Positions 31,500-43,502 of a DNA stretch of 64,000 bases are shown piece after piece. Numbering within the stretch: position 1 is the stretch's first letter; every line of letters starts with the position of its first letter. The notes beneath the pieces are model-generated. The model was not told where the DNA came from, made no database searches, and saw nothing but the letters and a program-made list of their open reading frames with translations. Origin of the DNA: Magnolia sinica (Eukaryota; Streptophyta; Magnoliopsida; Magnoliales; Magnoliaceae); NCBI RefSeq assembly GCF_029962835.1, contig NC_080582.1, positions 15,694,032 to 15,758,031 of the forward strand, in the 5' to 3' direction. The translations under genes were made by a program, and so were the position numbers.

Positions 31500-34230
31500 T
31501 TATGGACGCCTTTCTTTGAAATGGATGTTGCGTGGCTTGATGCCGCCTTCCCATTTTATGCTTTCCCACCATTTCAGCTCACCTTGGATCTCGACCTCTG
31601 CTGTAGAATCATTTGTGTTATTGAAAGGAAGCCTCTCCAGCATCGGGCATCCTCGAATCTTCAACTTCTTCAGCATCGGCAAGTGGCCACCACAAATGCT
31701 TTTTAGCTTGCGTAGCTCCCAAAGACGTAAATCAACTAGCTGTGGAAATGCATTTTGCCCTGCAACATTGTCTTCTTCAAAAACCTTCTCCAGTCTACAA
31801 CAGAATTTTATTTCAAGTAATTTGAGATTCTGTAACCGAATGCTTGAAGAGAAGAAGTAGATGAGCTTCGGGCAACATTCCAAATATATATTCTTTAGAC
31901 ATGCGAAGCTCCCTCTTCCCAACTCCCCCCGGCACACTGTTCTTAATTTGGCAAGATCGGACACCCTTAGATTCTCTAAACAGACCACTGCATCAACGTC
32001 TGCCGTTCTTCCGACAACCAGATACTCCAATTGATGGCATTTCTCAATCCAACATTCTTTAAAGTTGTCCATCTTCATGCCGAGATCGGACAGTGCCTTA
32101 ACAAATGCATTGCCGTACAAATGAAAGAATTCTGTCACCGAGAGAACTCCTATAACACCGTCCAGGGAATTCTTACCCCCGCAAACCTCCAGAATTCTTT
32201 CATAACTCAAAGATGGCTCAAATCTTGAATAAATACGCCGGTAGAGAAATCGGTTTCTTTTTAAATGAGCACATATATCCTTGCGACCTGCTTTGCAGGG
32301 ACAGACCAAGAAATGGAATTTTAGAAAGTAGGATTTCCAGAGTCTCGATTTTTTGCCCAAAGACTTGAAAACACCAGCATCACTGACCGAGATGCGACGT
32401 CTGCTGCTGTCTTGGTGCGGTTCATGCATCAAGTCCAAGCCACAACGATCCCAATTTAATTTTTCTGGAAGCCGATGTATATTTCTCCAGTCAATCATCT
32501 TCAGATGCTCCATTCCCAACAGATCCAGGCACCGCATGCTAGTCAGATTGAAAATTTCATCCGGGAGCTCTTCCATTTTCGTGCCTGAAAGATCAAGTGC
32601 CTCAAGTTTTGAAAGTTTCTCCAGACTAACCACTGTTAGTAGAGAATGACAACCCTTGAGTGAGAGCCTTTTGAGGGTGCAGGCACCCGATATGTCGAGA
32701 CGTCGGAGGCTTTGCATGTTGTGGAAGGATACCTCCATCGTCTTCGTCAAGGGAGTTTGATGGAGATCAAGGATCTCAAGCTTCTGCATATCCTTTAAGA
32801 ATGCAGGAACAACCTCTAGCTTGCAGCAGCTTCGAATCTTCAACAACCGTAATTCGTGAAGGCAGGACATGGACGATGGCAGGGAAGAGATGCTCGTAGA
32901 AGAAAGGTCAAGGACTCGGAGTCTGGTCATGTTCTTGAAAAAACTGTCTGGGATTTCTTGCAAGCGATCGTTATCATTGAGCAACAACGTCGAGAGGAGA
33001 GTAGTTTGGAGAGCTGAATTGAAATGTTTCTACCTGATTGTGGGATAATGAGATCCATTGGCATGCTTCTTCCCCGTCTAAGTTGTATTTCACTAGGAAC
33101 GTCTGAGAATCAATCACTTGCCTCACATGAGAATTCATATCCACATGATAGCGTCCTCCCGATGATTCATCCATTGTAAATTGCTCTTGTAGCCAATCCA
33201 TAAATCCGTCTTCAGTAGTTTGAAATTTTGACGTGCTATCTAAATATTTTCCATACTTGTTTAGATAAAAGTGTAGGTAATCTGGGTTTGATGACATCAG
33301 AGACAGTAGCACCATGCATCTCTCTGCTAGCTCTTTGAGCAGTACATTCCCAAGTCTCTTGAAAGCCGCTTCTTTATTCTCCTCCTCATTGAAGGATCCA
33401 TTTAAAAAGCCCTCCGACCTCCAGTATTCATCTATCAAGGAATCCCCATCAATGGAGCATCCGTTTCGACAGAACAAGGAGACGTAAGAGAAGCATTTCA
33501 AGACCATGTCTCCTGTTGTTGAGAAACCAATGCTGGTGGCCACATCGGCTGCCTCTTCCTTCAAAAAATCCCAGGCGTCTTCTTTAGACCACTACCCCAT
33601 CATGATGTTTACATGGGCTCCCATTTCCTTACAAACTTCATGGGATCGAGTCGTGATGACGACTTTGGTGCTGCTGGTGATAGCAGATGACATGACTGGG
33701 GGAACTCCCATCTCTTCCAAGTTGATGCTTTCCCAAACATCTTCCAAGACAAGGAGGAAACGCTGGCCGCTTAGCTTAGCCGAGATTAGTTTAGCAGCTG
33801 CAGAGAAGTGCATGGACTTTGGGATCTCCAACGCCTCCTTGATTCCCATCTGTACCTCCATCAACCGATTCCTTCTTCCCTTTGCATCCAACGCCATTAA
33901 AAGTCGTCTCCTTAAACTCGACAAATTGTCCAATTCTCCTCTGATTCTCGCCTGCATCTTCTCTGCAAGACACTCGACCCCCGATGCTCTTACTCGAATG
34001 ATTACATCAAACAGACGACTAGATTCTCTGGATTCCTCCACCACCGCTGCAACCACTTGTCTCATGATCCTTGTCTTGCCCACTCCCTGCCATCCCCATA
34101 CGGAGAACACTGAAATCTTTTCATCTCTCAAGCAATCCCAAATCTGTTGCCTCATGCATCGTGACCAATCGTTCACAATCTCTCCTCCTCCTCTGAGCCG
34201 TCGATCATCATCATCCCTGGAGTCTGCCAT
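31500..34230 (-). pseudogene. NLR C: full-length NBS-LRR pseudogene
   Basis: The same gene type as NLR B with the start MADSRDDDDRRLRGGGE at 34230 (upstream in-frame ATG at 34302). The NBS part has P-loop GWQGVGKT, kinase-2 FLLVLEDVWE and STKVVITTRS. It is broken twice. GAG became TAG at 33592-33594, just before WSKEDAWDFL. A net 2-bp loss near 32985-32998 shifts the frame at the start of the LRR (SPN|LLLNDND). All other sequence is open, including 495 codons of LRR from 32987 to the stop at 31500. MNS again replaces MHD and the GLPL segment is missing. Closest to locus A. With so few lesions it is probably a young pseudogene; a truncated NBS protein of about 212 residues could still be made. 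Confidence 0.88.
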
Positions 34231-34430
34231 CGCCTCCGCGCGATCCCTTTCTGCAATATTTGAATTCCATGTTTCATGAGGGTGGAAATGGAGAGGGATC
34301 AATTCTCAAGCCGGGTTGGGCTAAAGTCATTTTAGACCGATCCATCCCGACCTGACTTCATATCTATCCCTTATATCACCTATATATTTTTAAAAACACA
34401 AGCTTGGGCATCCTGTTTTAGTCACATGAT
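34231..34430 (-). promoter_or_regulatory. 5' flank of NLR C (class 1)
   Basis: Leader with TGAATTCCATGTTTCATGAG, then CAAGCCGGGTTGGGC, TCATTTTAGACCGATCC and CACCTATATATTTTTA. The same sequence is upstream of locus A and the stubs. TATATATT near 34380-34387 could be a TATA element. Confidence 0.4.
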
Positions 34431-35404
34431 ATGCTAAACCTTGGGATCGGTTGAAAGGCCACAACTAACTTTTTTTTTTAACTTACGGAAATTAAATTAA
34501 AAATAAAATTAAAAATAAAAAATAAAAAAATCTTTTCATGTCCGCTTGCTTTTCAGCTATGAACCGAACACCTCCCACTTTTAATGTATTTCCAAAAACC
34601 GGCTATATTTTCAACGGTTAGACATTAAACCGCCTGCTATTAACCGCACAACCAAAGGGGGGGTGAGCACAACCAGTGGCCTGCATAAGCAATCCGCACA
34701 ACACTCATTGCGCGCACAATGAGTCTCACAATGAGTCTACTACGTGGACATTTGGATGACTGTACAATCACGAAGGGATTAATCGAAGACCTTTGTCTGG
34801 GTTGACAGATCAAAGAATCTTCTCATAAGCATGGAATCAATAGGAATGGATGTCATCTCAGAATATCAAATTTTTCTATGCTGAAGATTTACAATGGGAT
34901 TTGAAATACGACAGGAATTAATATTAAACATTTGATATTAATATTGAATTATATAAATATTTTACTTTAGAATCAAATGACATAAAAGATGTAAACGAAT
35001 TCGGAATAAATGAATAGTGTGATTATTCTCCCTATTATTCTCTTGTTGACCATTGAGTAAATGAATTTCAACCAATTCAATGCATTTGTTTCTTATCAAA
35101 ACAGTACCTGAAAGCCCTGTTTGTTTGAACTGCCCACAAAGAGAACCGACTCAGATCATTCAATCTATGACCCAGGTCATCCAATCTACAGGTCAGTGGA
35201 TTGGTTCCGGGCTGAAACTTACACCCACTTATCAAGGGGAACTAATCACCTACAATGGGCCCGCTCCACACCATGTCGTACAGATCATTTTCAGCCATTG
35301 GATGCCCGCAGACCCACTTATCAAGGAGAACTAATCACTTACGGTGGGCCCACACCACACCGTATCGTACAGATCATTTTCAGCCATTGGATGGGTTAAA
35401 TAGG
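34431..35404. other. Intergenic gap with a short tandem duplication
   Basis: 34431-35190 holds nothing recognised beyond AT-rich runs. 35222-35306 and 35312-35392 are two tandem copies of an alpha-derived unit (CACTTATCAAGG-GAACTAATCAC, TCAGCCATTGGATG). Confidence 0.5.
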
Positions 35405-35885
35405 TATGATAGAAGGAAGCAGATTGCGTACTAAGTCAAGTAAGCTAAGCGTACTGATTAAACGCATTGGGACCCACCATGATTTATGTATTTTATCCAC
35501 TCCGTTTTTATCAGAAAAATTTAGGGCTTGAAACCAAAAATAAAGCATATACAAAACTCAAGTGGACCCACCATAAGAAACAGTGTGAATTTAACATCTA
35601 CCTTTGAAATATTCTTGGGCCACAAAAGTTTTGGATCAAGCTGATATCTTTGTTTTCTCTTCAGCCATGTCCCTGTGATCTTATGACCAAGTTGGATGAC
35701 AAATAAACATCACCGTTAGGATGGTTTCAACCGTGTAAATCATTAATCCTACTGTTTCTTGTGCTCCACTTGAGCTTTGGATAAGTTTCAATTTTGGGCT
35801 CAACCCTTAAAATGATCTGGAAAAACAGTTGAACGGAATGGATAAACTATTATACATTCACGATGGCCCAATAGAGTTTGCTCTT
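35405..35885. repeat. Foldback MITE copy (GTACTGAGTA terminus subfamily)
   Basis: Left end GGAAGCAGATTGCGTACTAAG-like with TAAGCGTACTGATTAAACGC; arm TTTATCCACTCCGTTTTTAT. Right arm GTTGAACGGAATGGATAAAC. The right terminus is lost at an oligo-T tract. Sister copy at 57570. Confidence 0.6.
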
Positions 35886-35929
35886 TTTTTTCTTTTTTGT
35901 TTTTAAGGGTAGAGTTACTCCGTACATAA

Positions 35930-36060
35930 TCCAAGTTCGTGATAGAAAAGCAAAAAACTAAAATAAATGAATATTTAATGCATCAAACGGTTTGAAATGT
36001 CATATACCACAAGGAGAGAGTGGTGCAGGCGCCTGCCTGTAGGTAATCATATTTGGCTAA
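35930..36060. repeat. Alpha-block fragment
   Basis: GAATATTTAATGCATCAAAC, ATATACCACAAGGAGAGAG and GTAGGTAATCAT match alpha at about 19790-19870. Confidence 0.5.
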
Positions 36061-36104
36061 TGGCAGCGTAGGTAAATCATATTTGGCTAGTGACGCTGCC
36101 ACTA

Positions 36105-36560
36105 GCCCTGGATTATGGTAGGTGCTATGTGGGCCCCACCATGATCTATGTATTTTATTGGCACCATTCATTTCTATACATTATTTTAATCATTTATCCC
36201 ATAAATTAGACAAATCAAAATCTCAGGTGGACCACACCATGGGAAAGTAATAATTGAATGTCTATAGTTAAAAACCTCCTAAAGCACACTGTAACAATTA
36301 TTTGACATCCAAACTTGTAGATTAGGTCACGCAGACTTCAATGAAGGTGAAAAACAAATATCAGCTTCGGCCAAAACTTTTGTAACCCCTAGAAGTTTTT
36401 AATGGTGAGAGTTCAATTAATCAATACTGCGTGGTTCACTTAGATTTTGATCTACCTCAGTTTTGATTTCATTCTTTAAAATTATCTTGAAAAATGGATG
36501 GACCGTGTGGATGAGACACATACATTGTGGTGGGGTCAACAAAGCACCCAACACTGATCA
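36105..36560. repeat. Foldback MITE copy
   Basis: GTGGGCCCCACCATGATCTA with TTTTATTGGCACCATTC on the left; AATGGATGGACCGTGTGGAT with ACACATACATTGTGGTGGG on the right. Confidence 0.65.
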
Positions 36561-36990
36561 GTTTTGTGTGCTCATTTTGAGACTTAGAGACCAAAAGTTA
36601 AAAGGATCCAAGACTCAAGTGGGCCTCACTAGAGGGAAAGGTGGTTGGGGAAATTCCTAAAACCTCCTTCGGTCGGTAGTGATCTTTAAATGCCATCTAT
36701 ATCATTCATTACGCCATTCCTACTGGGATGAACTGACAACACAAATATTACCCTGATTCGAAACTTCCATGGCCCCAAGAATATTTCAACTGTGGACATA
36801 TAATCCTTACATTTTCGGCCAACTTAAGTCAACTTAGGTACCGTAAGCTCATTTTTGTGACATTTATTAAAATAAGTTCACAAAACGGATGATAGGGATG
36901 GATTTCTCACAAACATCGCGATGGACCCTAACCTTCCTGCGAAAGTCCTTCTCCTTAGCAGGAAATCCGTCGTCCCACTTTCGCAGACGC
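36560..36990. repeat. Foldback MITE copy (GGTGGATTTCTC subfamily, left end clipped)
   Basis: AAGACTCAAGTGGGCCTCAC, CATTCCTACTGGGATGAACT, then GATAGGGATGGATTTCTCAC and the CTTCCTGCGAAAGTCC terminus with AGCAGGAAATCCG. Confidence 0.55.
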
Positions 36991-37019
36991 AGTTTGACCA
37001 GTGACGCTGCCACCATCAC

Positions 37020-37400
37020 GGTGTCTAGTGGTCGGTGCTCTGTACGTGCTGTGTACGCCCATCATGATCTACATGTTCTATCCACATCATCCATCTAATT
37101 TTACACCTCATTTTAATACTTCAGCCATAAATGAGGCAAATCAAAGTCTCAGTTGGACGTTACTAGGGAAAATAGCAGTGATTGAATGTCTACCATTAAA
37201 AACCTCCTGGGGCCCACTATTATGTTTATTTGACATCCAGCCTGTGGATTAAGTCACATAGGCTTGGAAAAAAACAAAGTTTTAGGTTCATGTCATAAAA
37301 TTATATGAAAAAATGGATGAAAGTAATAGACAGACACATACATTATTTTGGAGCCCACGCATCACCAAGGTGAATCCGTTTCCCACACCGTTCGAAAGGT
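37020..37400. repeat. Foldback MITE copy
   Basis: CATCATGATCTACATGTTCT with ATCCACATCATCCATC on the left. The middle has GTTTATTTGACATCCAGCC. A decayed right arm (AAAATGGATGAAAGTAATAG) runs to about 37360. Confidence 0.5.
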
Positions 37401-37860
37401 AGCAAGCGGATTGGTTGGTGTACCGCACACCATCCATCTTGCTGGTGTGTTGACATCACCAAGCTGGTGTGTTGACGTCACCAAGCTCTGTGGGTCCTAT
37501 CATAAGGCATGTGCTATATTCCAACTGTCCCTTTATACGGCAAGCTCGTCTGCAGAATGCTTTGAGGATTAATTTTTTTTTAAAAAAAGGTCTATCATTG
37601 AAACCTTCCAGGGGTCACCTTTCTCATCCAAGTCTGTGTAACCTTTTAAATAAACACTATAACGGGCGGTATGTTTTAATTGTGAGAATTATTGTGGTAT
37701 GAATACAATAAATATATCATTTTAGAGCCCATTTTAACTTTGATCTACTCAGAACCGTTCGTATTACTTGGAGCAGCTCATGCAGCGGCAGCACTCGCCT
37801 TCGCACGAAATGTACCCACACCGGCCAGATCGCTGGTGTGCCGTACACCATCCAATATCC
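37400..37860. repeat. Decayed MITE with a direct terminal repeat
   Basis: CACACCATCCATCTTGCTGG and two copies of GCTGGTGTGTTGAC-TCACCAAG (about 37440-37485). The middle is weak. The right part at 37690-37850 ends GGTGTGCCGTACACCATCC. Confidence 0.4.
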
Positions 37861-38450
37861 AGGGGCGGATTTCCTGCAAAAACCTTTCAAAGTGACGCTG
37901 GTGGAAACCTAGGTGGGGGCATCGTGATATTTATGTGAAATCCATCCTTCCATCCGTCTTGTGAGGTTTTTTTATTTTTTTATTTTTATTTTTTATTTTA
38001 TTACACACGCGCACACACTCCCCCACACACTCACGCTAGTGGAATTTAAACTTGAAACAAAATTAAGTCGGATTCAAGCTTGAATTGGACGTCACCATAG
38101 GAGAAGGTGGGTACGGAAATTACCATAGTTAAACCTCCTGTGTCGACAGTGATGTTTACATGACATCCATACCGTTCATACCTTCATTCCTAATGTTATG
38201 AATTGAAAACACAAATATTAGCCTGATTCAAAGCTTATGTGGCCCCACCAATATTTCAATTGTAGGCATTCAATTCTCACCTTTTGGGCCTACTTGAGTA
38301 TGATCCTTCTCATTTCTTGCTTAATATCCTAAAATGATCTCACAAAATGGATGAACGGTGTAGATTTCTTACAAACATCATGGTGGGCCCCACCTACGTT
38401 CCCTGCTCAGGAACTTGGTGGGAAAGGCTTTAGCAGGAAATCCGCGTCCC
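37860..38450. repeat. Foldback MITE (GGTGGATTTCTC subfamily) split by a SINE piece
   Basis: Left GGGGCGGATTTCCTGC, GATATTTATGTGAAATCCATC. The SINE 3' end (minus) is at 37965-38055. Right GATGAACGGTGTAGATTTCT, GGTGGGCCCCACC, and terminus TTAGCAGGAAATCCGCG. The termini are inverted copies. Confidence 0.6.
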
Positions 38451-38499
38451 AGCGGATTCGCTATGCTGTATACAAATTAACGCGGACCAGATAGAAAAT

Positions 38500-38760
38500 C
38501 TTTAAATTCGTGAAAAGATAGAAAAATTAATTGCCGTTGATACCTGATATTTGTCTCTTCGTGTGTCCTGACGAAGCGCTCACAATCACTCCTCTACTCC
38601 GTTGATCGTCTTTGGAGGCTGACTCCGCACCATCTCTTTCTGCAAAATTCAAATTTCTTGTTTTGTAAGGGTGGAAATGAGCGCATGGGGTAGGCATGGC
38701 CTTGAAACTTCCCCCTACCAATTTTCAAGCCGGCTTAGGCTAGGTTGTCCTAAATTCGTA
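38500..38760 (-). pseudogene. NLR stub 2: 5' coding end and flank of a lost NLR copy
   Basis: Reads on minus as a decayed N-terminus (GCT...AAAGACGAT, then the GAGTGATTGTGAGCGCTTC stretch) with the class 1 leader (CAAATTTCTTGTTTTGTAAG, AGCCGGCTTAGGC). It shares its inner breakpoint and the AAGATAGAAAAA neighbour with stub 1 at 3634. Confidence 0.65.
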
Positions 38761-38776
38761 TGTACCCACTATGTTA

Positions 38777-38782
38777 CCCCCC

Positions 38783-38824
<42 letters not shown>
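38777..38824. repeat. (C)n(TC)n tract
   Basis: A C run at 38777-38793 followed by a CT run to 38824. Stub 1 has a TATATATATT stretch at the matching place. Confidence 0.9.
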
Positions 38825-38828
<4 letters not shown>

Positions 38829-39190
38829 TTTTGTATATTTTTTTTATATAGTTTTTTCTCTTTTGTAACTTGTAGCAATAAAAAAGTTATTTTTGAAGTT
38901 GCTTTAATCATCACCATCAGAATTTTAATTTTAATTTTTTTTTTTTTTTGAACTTTTTACTTTTCTACTCCCCTTCCAGCATGGATTGGGTGGATCCCTG
39001 ATGGTGGAACCCACAGTATACATCTACTGTGTCCATCTATTTTGACGCATCATTTCATGGCACATTCCAATAAACAAAGCAAATCCAAATCTCAGGTAAA
39101 CCACACCACAGGAAACTATGGTTTTTGACAATTAAAAACTTATTATAGCCTTAAAGGTGGGCCACACAGTGTGGGATTGAGGGACCAACT
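38825..39190. repeat. AT-rich spacer and MITE left half (duplicate 2)
   Basis: 38850-38970 matches 3945-4070 (TAGCAATAAAAAAGTT, CTTTTCTACTCCCCTTC). 38985-39180 is the paralogue of the MITE half at 4090 (CTACTGTGTCCATCTATTTT, ACCACACCACAGGAAAC). Confidence 0.55.
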
Positions 39191-39790
39191 CCTCAGAATT
39201 GGACACTCCATATAAAAGGTGCCCCGCATGATGGTGACCCAGATCCATAGTGAGGCCCACATGATGGATGATCCATATTAAATATGAAGTCCACATGATA
39301 GACATATAATATTAATGGTGGGCCACATGATAGGTGACCCATATCAAAGCGGGCCCACATAAGGGGCATACCACATCAAAGGTCGGCCTCTAATGATGAA
39401 TGGTTCATATCCAATGCAGGCACCACATGATGGATGATCCACATCAAAGGTAGGGTCCACACTTGGATGGTCCACATCAAAGGTGGGATCCACATGATGG
39501 ACGGTGGAGATCGAAGGTGATCCCTACATGATGGATAATAACATTGATGGTGAACCCCACATAATGGAACGCATATCAAGTTCGGCCACATGAGGACAGT
39601 TGACATCAAAGATCAGCCCCTAATGATGAATGACCCACATATAATGCAAGCACCGAATAATGTAGGACCACTTTGAAATTGGGCCCGCATGATGAGCATT
39701 CCACATTAAGATGGCCACACATGATAGACGAACCACTTCCAAGGTGGGCGTCGCATGATTGGCAACCGACATCAAAGGGGAAGCTGATTG
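39190..39790. repeat. Minisatellite, duplicate 2 (uninterrupted)
   Basis: About 18 degenerate units of 30-33 bp built on ATGATGGATGATCCACATC and AAAGGTGGG. It aligns with 4370-4640 plus 5315-5640. The site of the solo LTR in duplicate 1 corresponds to about 39455 here (GGTAGGGTCCACAC). Confidence 0.75.
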
Positions 39791-39947
39791 CGTGAGAACC
39801 CGGATTGGTGAGACCCCGGAGTGTGGTGCCGACTGTTATGTAGGTGACTGTATACACGTCGTCCATTCATATTGAAAGCGCATATTAGTGCATGATACAA
39901 AAAAATGAAGTTCCAAATAAAAGAGAGATAGTTTAAGCAGAGAAGAA

Positions 39948-42731
39948 TCACTCACTTGATGGACACCATTCTTTGAAATGGATGTTGCTTGGCTTGATGT
40001 TGCCCTCCCATTTAGTGCTTTCCCACCATGTCAGCTCACCTTGGATCTCGACTTCTGATGTAGAAGCATTTGTGTTATGAAGAGGAAGCTTCTCTAGCAA
40101 AGGGCATTCTCGAATCTTCAACTTCTTCAGCATCGGCAAGTGCCCACCGCAAATGCTTTTGAGTTTGCGTGGATCCCAAAGACGTAAATCGACTAGTTGT
40201 GGAAATGCATTTTGCCCCTCCACGCTGTCTTCTTCAAAAACCTTCTCCAGTCTACAACAGAATTTTATTTCAAGTAATTCAAGATTCTGTAACCGAATAC
40301 TCGAAGAGAAGAAGTTGATGAGCTTCGGGCAACATTCCAAATATATATTCTTTAAACATGCGGAGCTCCCTCTTCCTAACTCCCCTCTGCACACTTTTCT
40401 TAATTTGGCAAGATCCAACACCCTTAGATTTTCTAAACAAATTGCCGCATCATCGTACGTCCCTCCTACGAACAGATACTCCAACTGATTGCATTTCTCA
40501 ATCTAACATTCTTTAAGGTGGTCCATCTTCATGCCTAGATTAGACAATGCCTTAATGAACACATTGCCATACAAACGAAGGAATTCTATCACCGAGAGCA
40601 ATCCTCTAATACCATATAGGGAATTCTTACCACCGCAAACCTCCAGCCGTCTTTCATAACTCAAAGACTGCTCAAATCGAGTATAAATATGCTGGTAGAG
40701 AAATCGGTTTCTTTTAAAACAAGCAAATATATCCTTAGGCCCTCCCTCGGAGGGACAGACCAAGAAATAAAATTTTAGAAAGCAGGATTTCCATAGTTTT
40801 GAGCTTTGGTCCAAAGTCTCAAAAACACTAGCATCACTGACCGAGATGCGATATATGCTGCTGTCTTGCAGCTGTTCACGCAGCAAGTCCAAGCCCCATC
40901 GATCCCAATTTAATTTTTCTGGAAGCCTATCTACCTTTCTCCAGTCAACCCTCTTGAGATGCTCCATTCCCAACAGGTCCAAGCACCGCATGTTAGCAAT
41001 ATTGAAAATTCCGTGTGGAAGCTCTTCAATGCTCGTGCCTGAAAGATCAAGCGACTCAAGTTTTGAAAGTTTATCTGGGCTGACCAGTCTCAATAGAGAG
41101 CGACAACCCTTGAGCAAGAGCCGACTGAGGTTGCAGGCACCAGAGATATCTAGACTTCGGAGGCTATGCATGTTGTGGAAGGATACTTCCACCATCTTTG
41201 TCAGGGGAGTTTGATGGAGATCGAGGATCTCGAGCTTCTGCGTATCCTTTAAGAATGCGGCTGGAAGAGACTCTAGCTTGCAGCAGCTTCGAAGCTTCAA
41301 TAACCGTAATTCATGAAGACAGGAAATGGACGATGGCAGGGAAGTGATGCTTGTAGAAGAAAGGTCGAGAACTCGGAGTCTGGTCATATTCTTGAAAAAA
41401 CTGTCTGGGATTTCTTGCAAACGATCGTTATCGTTGAGCAACAACGCAGACATAAAAGGGCAATTGGGAGAGCTGAATTGGAGTGTTTCTACCTGATTGT
41501 GGGATAATGAGATCCATTGGCATGATTCTTCCCCGTCCAAGTTGTATTTCACTAGTAACTTTTGAGAATCAATCACTTGCCTCACATGAGAATTCATATC
41601 AACATGATATGGTCCTCCTGAAGATTCCTCCAATGTAAACTGCTTTTGTAGCCAGACGTTAAATTCCGCTTCCTTAGTATGAGAGTCCCAAGGCGCTAAA
41701 TTTTCTGAAGACTGCTCTAGAAAGAGAGTTAGGTAATTTGGGTTTGATGACGCCAGGGACAATAACACCATGCATCTCTCTGCCAGCTCTTTGAGCAGTA
41801 GATTCCCCATTTTCTTGAAAGCTGCTTCTTTATTCTCCTCTTCATTGAAGGACCCATCTAAAAAACCCTCTGACCTCCAATACTCTTCTATCAAGGAATC
41901 TTGATCGATTGAGCATCCATTTTGACAGAACAAGGAGACGTAAGAAAAGCAATTCAAGACCACGTCTCCAGTTGAGAAACCAATGCGGGCAGCTACGTCA
42001 GCTGTCTCTTCCTGTAAAAAATCCCAGGCATCTTCTTTAGACCACTCCTCCAACATGATTTTTAATTGGGCTCCCATTTTGGAACAAACTTCATGGAATT
42101 GAGTGGTGATGACGACTTTGCTGCCACTGGTGGTGGTAGGGGCTGTGATTGGAACTCCCATCTCTTGCAAGTCAAAGCTTTCCCAAACATCTTCAAAGAT
42201 GAGGAGGAACCTTTGGCCGCTTAACTTATCCTTGATACGCTTAGCAGCTGTAGAGAATTGTATGGACTCTGGGATATCCAATGCCTCCTTGATTTCCATC
42301 TGCACCTCCATTAATCGATTCCTTCTTCCCTTTGCATCCAACATCTTTAAAACCCGTATCTTCTTATAAAGCTCAATTTCAAGCTTAAATATTAATCTGC
42401 CGTATCTTGTAATCTGGTCCTGCAAATGGTCGAATTCTTCTCTGAATTTCTCCAGCATCTTTTCTCCAAGACTCTCGATCCCTGGTGCTTTTACTCGTAT
42501 GATCACATCAAACAGTCGGCTAGATTCTCCAGATTCCTCCATTTCTGCGACCACCTGTCTCACAATCCGTGACTTCCCTACCCCCTGCCACCCCCATACT
42601 GAGAATACCGAAATCTTGTCATCTCTCAAGCAATCCCATATTTGTTGCCTCATGCGTTGTGACAAAGGGCTCACAATCTCTCCTCTTCCTCCTTTGGGCC
42701 GTCGATCATCATCATCCCAAGAAGCTGCCAT
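39948..42731 (-). pseudogene. NLR D: near-intact NBS-LRR with one in-frame stop
   Basis: Starts MAASWDDDDRR at 42731. P-loop GWQGVGKS (47-54), kinase-2 FLLIFEDVWE, GSKVVITTQ, CFSYVSLFC, MNS and the full LRR are present; no GLPL segment and no coiled coil. The only lesion seen is TGG to TAG at 40503-40505, inside KEC(W)IEKC, after 742 residues. The frame then stays open to the normal C-terminus at 39948. A 742-residue product with most of the LRR could be made, so it may not be a null allele. Sister to NLR B by duplication of the whole segment. Its promoter is split by a 675-bp insertion. A sequencing error or a segregating stop is possible. Confidence 0.88.
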
Positions 42732-42827
42732 TGTCTACGCTGGTTCTCTCCTGCAAAATTCGAATTCCTTGTCTCATAAGTAACGGTGGCAATGAACCGG
42801 GCAACACACCCTCGTCAATTTACCAAG
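42732..42827 (-). promoter_or_regulatory. 5' flank of NLR D (class 2), interrupted
   Basis: CCTGCAAAATTCGAATTCC, GGTGGCAATGAACCGGGC and CAATTTACCAAG match NLR B. The rest of the block (CCAAGCTGTGTTTGTGCT) resumes at 43503 after an insertion. Confidence 0.5.
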
Positions 42828-43502
42828 GAAAAAATTAGCATTGCAGACGAGTCCGTACAATGCCCTTCTTTTTCCTCAAACTTATCTGACCAAAAGCGAT
42901 ATTTAAGTCAAGGACGTTAGTTTTTTTTTTTTTAATGAAAATACTCCTGCCAATTAAGGTAAAGTAACTGAAAAAGTAGAGGTATTTTTGTCTTTCTGGG
43001 TTCATCCGTACAACTAATAGTCTAATTACCGCCCGTTTGGCCAGGCAGACCGGATGTGATTAGATTGTATTGGAAGGGATTGGAAGGAGCAATCCCAGGC
43101 TTGGCGGCATGCCAAACAGGCATGTTGAACTTCTGCCTGAATTGGGGCAATCCCATAGGATTGCCAGCAATCCACTAACATCACCATCATTACCTTGAAA
43201 TCCACCCAATCCCTCCTAATCCTATCTATTTTGCCTGGAACATGTTTGGGTGGACGGATTGGAAGGGATTGGCCGGGCATAATCTCGGGATTGGCCAAGC
43301 GGGCCAAACATACTCGGTGATAGATTCCCTAGATATAGCAATCCCCAGCAATCCACTGACGCAGCCATCATTACCAGCCATCCACCCTAATACAATCTAA
43401 TCCCATGGGATGGGCTCGTCCAAACATGCCATAAGGTTTTTTTCGGGTCGCGTAAAATAACGTGGGTAGTCCGTCCGGTCTATACTGGAAACTTACCCTT
43501 TT
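42828..43502. mobile_element. 675-bp insertion in the NLR D promoter, containing a MITE
   Basis: Flanked by CCAAG on both sides (42823-42827 and 43503-43507); the B and E flanks are continuous here. Inside, 43028-43318 is a GC-rich foldback MITE with CGTTTGGCC-type termini and repeated GGATTGG/CCAATCC motifs, and 43319-43430 is a related half copy. The outer part has no recognisable family. Confidence 0.6.

Noticed and set aside
33506-34279. 257-codon plus-strand open frame
   Set aside because: Exactly antisense to the NBS part of NLR C; equivalent antisense frames occur at 416-1246, 42103-42783 and 54846-55481.
43026-43307. 93-codon minus frame in the NLR D promoter insertion
   Set aside because: It is a translation of the foldback MITE arms (repeated GGATTGG motifs).
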